Part shown: one piece after another, positions 60,512-64,000 of the stretch
How positions within the stretch are numbered: the stretch's first letter is position 1
Layout: each line of letters begins with the position of its first letter
Source: CBINFS01 sp966250015
GTDB lineage: Bacteria > Bacteroidota > Rhodothermia > Rhodothermales > DASSAV01
Length of the DNA: 64,000 nucleotides
Assembly: GCA_966250015.1 (NCBI GenBank)
Contig: CBINFS010000015.1
Span: 1 to 64,000, forward strand
Direction of reading: 5' to 3'
Made by a program: the position numbers and the translations under genes
The notes under the pieces: model-generated
What the model saw: the letters and a program-made list of their open reading frames with translations, nothing else
Told to the model about the DNA's origin: nothing
Database searches by the model: none

Positions 60512-60571
60512 TTGAGCGTGTTTGAAGGCAGCTCCACCATCGTCGAATAACAATGGTTGGAGCCACCGGAT

Positions 60572-61114
60572 ATGCGCATCGGTATTCTCTTGCTGGTCTT
60601 TTCCTTTCTTCTGCTTGGTCCGGCTGCCGCTCAGGAAGCCGAGATACGGGAGCAGATCGAGCAATATTACAACCAGCGAAATCGTCTCGCGGCTATTACG
60701 ACCCTCGATGAACGCCTGACGCTCGCAAGCGCCGAGTTCGATTCGACCACTGCTTCCCCACGTCTACGAGAAGCCTTACTCCTGATCGATCAAATTCGCC
60801 GGAGAGAAGTGGGCGTCGACGAAGAAATGGTGCTCTCCCCACGCTCGCACCCTCCCTGCGTCCAGCCGGCGTTGATGCAGGTCATTTCCGTCACTCCGAT
60901 CAGTCCCGAGCAATTGGAAGTGACAGTTCGCACGCTGCCCCTGTCACGCAAGCAAAACTTGCAGCTAATCGCCCAATACGAGAATCCGGACAAGCAAATA
61001 AAACAACCGGATATTTCTGAATACCTGCCTGAATCCCTTTCAGTCTTCCGCTGGACGTTTGATGGCAGGCAATGGAAAGTTAACCCGACTCATATCACCT
61101 TGCTTTCCGAGTAG
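60572..61114 (+). CDS. Secreted hypothetical protein
   Basis: From the ATG at 60572 the 180-residue protein has a signal peptide (LLLVFSFLLLGPAAAQ, cut about residue 20), a helical part with heptad-like spacing (EAEIREQIEQYYNQRNRLAAI), and a beta part after residue 75. Three phrases, LQLIAQYENPDKQI, PESLSVFRWTFDGRQWK and THITLLSE, suggest a compact periplasmic or outer-membrane-associated domain. No known family. The gene follows the small membrane protein by 60 bases on the same strand, upstream of the envelope genes thpR/lolA. Confidence 0.7.
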   Translation: MRIGILLLVFSFLLLGPAAAQEAEIREQIEQYYNQRNRLAAITTLDERLTLASAEFDSTTASPRLREALLLIDQIRRREVGVDEEMVLSPRSHPPCVQPALMQVISVTPISPEQLEVTVRTLPLSRKQNLQLIAQYENPDKQIKQPDISEYLPESLSVFRWTFDGRQWKVNPTHITLLSE

Positions 61115-61175
61115 TAACACCGCGACACCCTTTCCCTCGATTGGAAGTAACCCGATCAATCCTGCGAGATATACC

Positions 61176-61496
61176 ATGGCGCCATCTTCCTCGACCTTCC
61201 GAAGCTCAATGGCCATGCTGTTTGGCCTGATCACGTTGTTTCTGAGTTGCATTGGCCTGACGGATCACCTGAAGAAGCACGTGGTATCGTGGTTTACGCC
61301 ACGTGTAGTCGCCTGCCCTGCTGATCGTGCACCGGCTCGCATTGTCGAGATTCACCGGGACAATCACGCCCAAATTCGGGAATTCAACGTGTATAGGCGG
61401 CACCATGGTTTTGTGAGGGCACGGCGATCGATCCGGTCTTTTCACGACGGTTCGAGAGGCGAAACGGTGATTTTGGTCGAGCCCGCCATTCGTTGA
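61176..61496 (+). CDS. Doubtful small membrane-anchored ORF
   Basis: A 106-residue frame from the ATG at 61176 has a hydrophobic segment (SMAMLFGLITLFLSCIGL, about 11-29) and a basic remainder (FNVYRRHHGFVRARRSIR). It occupies the otherwise empty 489 bases between the secreted hypothetical gene and thpR. No family, no ribosome-binding site and a short competing frame on the other strand make it uncertain. Confidence 0.3.
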   Translation: MAPSSSTFRSSMAMLFGLITLFLSCIGLTDHLKKHVVSWFTPRVVACPADRAPARIVEIHRDNHAQIREFNVYRRHHGFVRARRSIRSFHDGSRGETVILVEPAIR

Positions 61497-61603
61497 GCAA
61501 AAACAATTCGGATTGAAACCACATCACTCAACGTGGCGGAACACGGTAGAAATTGGCGCGTCGAGGGCAGCACGGAAGGTTTGTTTCCTAAGGAATTCCT
61601 GCC

Positions 61604-62152
61604 ATGCCCGACACATTGCGCCTGTTTATTGCGATTGACCTGCCGAAAGAGCACAAAGCACAATTATCGAACGCACGCCGTGAGATTGACGGCATCAGGT
61701 GGTCGCCTCCCGAACAGTATCACCTCACCCTGCGCTTCCTTGGCGACGTAGAAGCCGACCTCGTCCCGGTGCTCGCAAAAGGCTTGCAACAACTCAAAAC
61801 CGCGCCTTTCACGCTGCATCTGGAAAGGATCAATGCGTTCCCATCGCTGCGCAGGCCGAGAGTCATCCACATCGCCACACGTCAATCTACTCCTTTGCTG
61901 GCGCTGAACCGCGAGGTTAACACGATCGTCGATGCGGCAGGCATCCAGCCCGATCCAAAGCCCTTTTCGCCCCACGTTACGCTCGCCCGAGTCAAAGACG
62001 AACGCAGGAGCTTTCCAACGGCATTTTTCGATCAGTTCAGCGACCTGTCTCTCCCACCTTTTTTAGTCGATGAAGTGAGGCTGTACAAAAGTATATTAAG
62101 ACGATCCGGGGCTGTGCACGAGTGTTTGCACGTCTTCCCGCTTCACGCGTAG
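61604..62152 (+). CDS. thpR: RNA 2',3'-cyclic phosphodiesterase (LigT/ThpR)
   Basis: The 182-residue 2H phosphodiesterase opens 2',3'-cyclic phosphate ends of RNA, as in ThpR of Bacteria and Archaea. Both His-x-Thr-Leu motifs are present: HLTLRFLGDV (about residue 44) and HVTLARVKD (about 124). RLFIAIDLP at the start and the VDEVRLYKSILRRSG segment near the end match the family. An inverted repeat begins at its stop codon. It precedes lolA on the same strand by 83 bases. Confidence 0.94.
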   Translation: MPDTLRLFIAIDLPKEHKAQLSNARREIDGIRWSPPEQYHLTLRFLGDVEADLVPVLAKGLQQLKTAPFTLHLERINAFPSLRRPRVIHIATRQSTPLLALNREVNTIVDAAGIQPDPKPFSPHVTLARVKDERRSFPTAFFDQFSDLSLPPFLVDEVRLYKSILRRSGAVHECLHVFPLHA

Positions 62153-62191
62153 GCAATAACGGTACGGCACAACCTTTGTGATATTGCCTAC
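62149..62191. other. Inverted repeat between thpR and lolA
   Basis: GTAGGCAATA (62149-62158) and TATTGCCTAC (62182-62191) are perfect 10-base arms with a 23-base spacer, the left arm overlapping the thpR stop. It lies 45 bases before lolA. Either a long-loop hairpin ending the thpR message or an operator for lolA would fit; no T run follows. Confidence 0.45.
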
Positions 62192-62235
62192 TGTAAACCG
62201 TTGATGGACATTCTTTTACTTATAGAAGGCCGAAT

Positions 62236-62886
62236 ATGAAAACAGGCTTACGAACATTTTATGTACTTTTGTCGTGTGCTGTCCTTTTTGCTGGGCAGCA
62301 AGACGCCAATGCTCAGTCTGCCGATCAGATCATCAAACGTATACAGGACAAATATCAGGCGATCGATGCGCTGAAGGCAGAATTCACCCAGACGATGACG
62401 ACGCCCTATTCGGAAGGGTCGGAAACGTTCTCGGGCACCGTCGTCCTGCAGGGGGACCGCTACCGTGTCGAGACCGGAAATCAGACACTCGTCACCGACG
62501 GGAAGGTCACGTGGATCTACAACCCTGCCGACAACCAGGTGCTCATCAATGACGTCGTCGAAGACGAGACGTCTTTTTCGTTCAACGACTTCCTGTTCAG
62601 CTTCGACGAAAACTATACGGCGACGTCGGTCAAGTCCGAACTAATCGGAGGGGTGAAGCACTTCAGGGTCGACTTGAAACCCAGAGACGACGACTCATTT
62701 TTCCGTGAAGCCACCCTCTGGCTACGCGACAGCGACGACGTCGTTACCCGTCTTCAGGTGCTCGACGTGAACGATACCCAGATGACGTTCGAGCTCACGA
62801 ACATCGAACTCAATCCCAAGCTCGACGCGTCTACTTTCACCTTCCAACCCCCTCGATCAGCCGAAGTCGTAGATCTTCGTTCCTGA
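62236..62886 (+). CDS. lolA: Outer-membrane lipoprotein carrier protein LolA
   Basis: The 216-residue periplasmic chaperone ferries lipoproteins from the LolCDE transporter to the outer membrane. It has a signal peptide (VLFAGQQDANAQ, cut about residue 27), then IIKRIQDKYQAIDALKAEFTQTM, FSGTVVLQGDRYRVETG, GKVTWIYNPADNQVLI, DFLFSFDENY and the C-terminal DTQMTFELTNIELN with the half-barrel pattern of LolA. Its presence agrees with the many lipobox proteins in this window. A LolB partner is commonly absent in Bacteroidota and is not seen here. Confidence 0.94.
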   Translation: MKTGLRTFYVLLSCAVLFAGQQDANAQSADQIIKRIQDKYQAIDALKAEFTQTMTTPYSEGSETFSGTVVLQGDRYRVETGNQTLVTDGKVTWIYNPADNQVLINDVVEDETSFSFNDFLFSFDENYTATSVKSELIGGVKHFRVDLKPRDDDSFFREATLWLRDSDDVVTRLQVLDVNDTQMTFELTNIELNPKLDASTFTFQPPRSAEVVDLRS

Positions 62887-63080
62887 CGAGCCCGGTTTTC
62901 CAGTCCGAAACAGCCGGGGGGTGTTCCACCGAGCCGCCTATGGCCGATGCCCCCATGAAGAAGCAGAGATCAGAGAACCTGCGGGTCGGGTAAGGGGTAC
63001 GTACCCCGGCTGTCCAGTTATTGCGACGATACTGGTTTTGAGAACGTCGTAAGCTTTCCTTTCCATCGAATTGTTCACCT

Positions 63081-64000
63081 GTGCCCCAACGTCTACGTAC
63101 ACTGCTCGCTCAGGTAGGAAGCCTGGCCCTCGCCGGTATCCTGCTGTACCTCGCGCTCCGTGGCGTAGACTTTTCGGCTGTTGGTGACGCCCTGAAAAGT
63201 GCAAATTATACCTGGCTGTTGCCCCTCATCGGGATCGTGATCCTGAGCGTCTACATCCGGGCAATCCGCTGGAAAATCCTGCTCGACGCCATTCCGGAAC
63301 AGGAGGATGAGGTACACAACGTTTCCGTAAAAACGGCCTTCTATTCCCTCCTGATCGGGTACATGGTCAACTATGCGGCGCCGCGCCTGGGTGAGGTGGC
63401 TCGTTCGACCAATGTGGCGAGGCAGGAAAAAGTCCGGTTCGCCAGTGTTTTTGGGACCGTGGTCGTCGAGCGAATACTCGACGTGGTGGTCCTGGCAGCC
63501 GCGTTGTTGAGCGTCGCCTTTTTGCTTTCCGACCGGTTAACCACCCTGAACGATCTATTTATTGAGCCCATCGTCAGGCAGGTTGGAGAGCTTCCGGCAG
63601 TCGCCATTCTTCTCCTCACGGTGTTGACGGCGCTGGGCGTCCTGTTCATTTATCGCAGGATATTGATCGAGGATTCGCTGATCCAGCGCATCTGGATGCG
63701 GCACGTGCAACCAGTATTCGTATCGTTTAAGAACGGGCTGCTCTCGCTACTCAAAATTCGCCGCCCCGTACTCCTGATCGTGACGACAGTGGCCATGTGG
63801 TTCTGCTACCTGCTGATGGCCTACCTTCCTCTCTTGATGCTCGGCCTGGTTGATGACTATTCCTTGTCGCTCACTGACGCATGGGGCATCATGACCCTTG
63901 GCGCGCTGGGCATTGCCGTCCCCTCGCCGGGTGGAATCGGCTCGTACCATTTTATCACGATCCAGACGCTGCAACACCTTTACGGAACGCCGGCCGAACC
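63081..64000 (+). CDS. YbhN/AglD-type lysylphosphatidylglycerol synthase TM protein, cut by right edge
   Basis: An open frame runs from a GTG at 63081 to the end of the window (306 codons) without a stop. Eight or so membrane helices are seen, starting VGSLALAGILLYLALRGVDF. GYMVNYAAPRLGEVARS, RLGEVAR being the family's hallmark, then ERILDVVVLAAALL and, near the edge, PSPGGIGSYHF place it in the UPF0104/LPG_synthase_TM group (YbhN, AglD). Members act as lipid flippases or glycosyl-lipid anchoring factors. No ATG is available upstream, so the GTG start is an inference. Confidence 0.85.
   Translation, partial: MPQRLRTLLAQVGSLALAGILLYLALRGVDFSAVGDALKSANYTWLLPLIGIVILSVYIRAIRWKILLDAIPEQEDEVHNVSVKTAFYSLLIGYMVNYAAPRLGEVARSTNVARQEKVRFASVFGTVVVERILDVVVLAAALLSVAFLLSDRLTTLNDLFIEPIVRQVGELPAVAILLLTVLTALGVLFIYRRILIEDSLIQRIWMRHVQPVFVSFKNGLLSLLKIRRPVLLIVTTVAMWFCYLLMAYLPLLMLGLVDDYSLSLTDAWGIMTLGALGIAVPSPGGIGSYHFITIQTLQHLYGTPAE

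Noticed and set aside
61206..61445. 80-codon minus-strand frame in the gap before thpR
   Set aside because: Basic, proline-rich, no start signal and no family; it competes with the equally weak plus-strand frame, which at least has a signal-like segment.
1..64000. CRISPR arrays, tRNA or rRNA genes, insertion sequences
   Set aside because: I saw no regularly spaced repeats, no cloverleaf or rRNA-like segment and no transposase, by reading only; a covariance search would be the decisive test.

Overview
The window is a moderately GC-rich chromosomal segment of a Gram-negative bacterium, most likely from the Rhodothermota/Bacteroidota (FCB) side of the tree. This rests on a two-domain periplasmic-propeller histidine kinase, many lipobox signal peptides, a LolA carrier, an Omp85-type barrel, DUF1080 and DUF6807 proteins, ClpS paralogues, weak or absent Shine-Dalgarno sequences, and compact genes. 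No rRNA, tRNA, CRISPR array or insertion sequence was recognised. The taxon call is an inference from gene content.

Layout. 1-576: decayed sulfotransferase gene running off the left edge. 922-8159: propeller histidine kinase, an isolated phage-type zinc-ribbon protein with its own operator-like palindrome, a PfkB sugar-phosphate kinase and an AI-2E family permease. 8167-18448: a polyol/ketose-phosphate region. A minus-strand operon (aldolase-like/SDR fusion, PHP protein, sorbose-1-phosphate-reductase-like enzyme) diverges from a plus-strand operon (DeoR-type repressor, E2, fused E1 alpha/beta), and a mannitol-1-phosphate dehydrogenase-like gene converges from the right. 18883-25482: a second phage-type orphan gene, a secreted phosphatase/nuclease, then a minus-strand sugar cluster (epimerase-like TIM barrel, SDR, UlaG-like lactonase, DUF1080 lipoprotein, Zn-dehydrogenase, HPS/KGPDC-type aldolase/decarboxylase) that resembles an ascorbate/uronate-type route without a visible transporter.

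25705-32411 is mostly housekeeping: ppc, clpS, purS, pssA, psd, mtaB. 32422-40124 is the most unusual block, four co-directional genes: polyphosphate kinase with a C-terminal cyclic-nucleotide-binding fold, a lipoprotein made of a degenerate metallophosphoesterase, a kinase-like segment and an Omp85 barrel, a PycTM-type membrane protein, and a SixA-like phosphatase. A receiver protein with Glu at the phosphorylation site lies just upstream. 40894-53979 is accessory metabolism and transport: DUF6807 protein, acyl-CoA carboxylase, a second divergent ClpS, protoporphyrinogen oxidase, HNH nuclease, NCS1 transporter with a small membrane protein, FAH-family hydrolase, xylulokinase, M1 peptidase.

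54011-64000: metG, then the plus-strand series hisB-proC-hisH-hisA-hisF, small envelope proteins, thpR, lolA, and the start of a YbhN-type flippase-like membrane protein cut by the right edge. A recurring theme is family members that have lost canonical functional residues (metallophosphoesterase, receiver, CNB fold, second ClpS). The best candidate for an undescribed system is the ppk/PycTM operon, followed by the DeoR-controlled polyol-phosphate/2-oxoacid dehydrogenase pair of operons.
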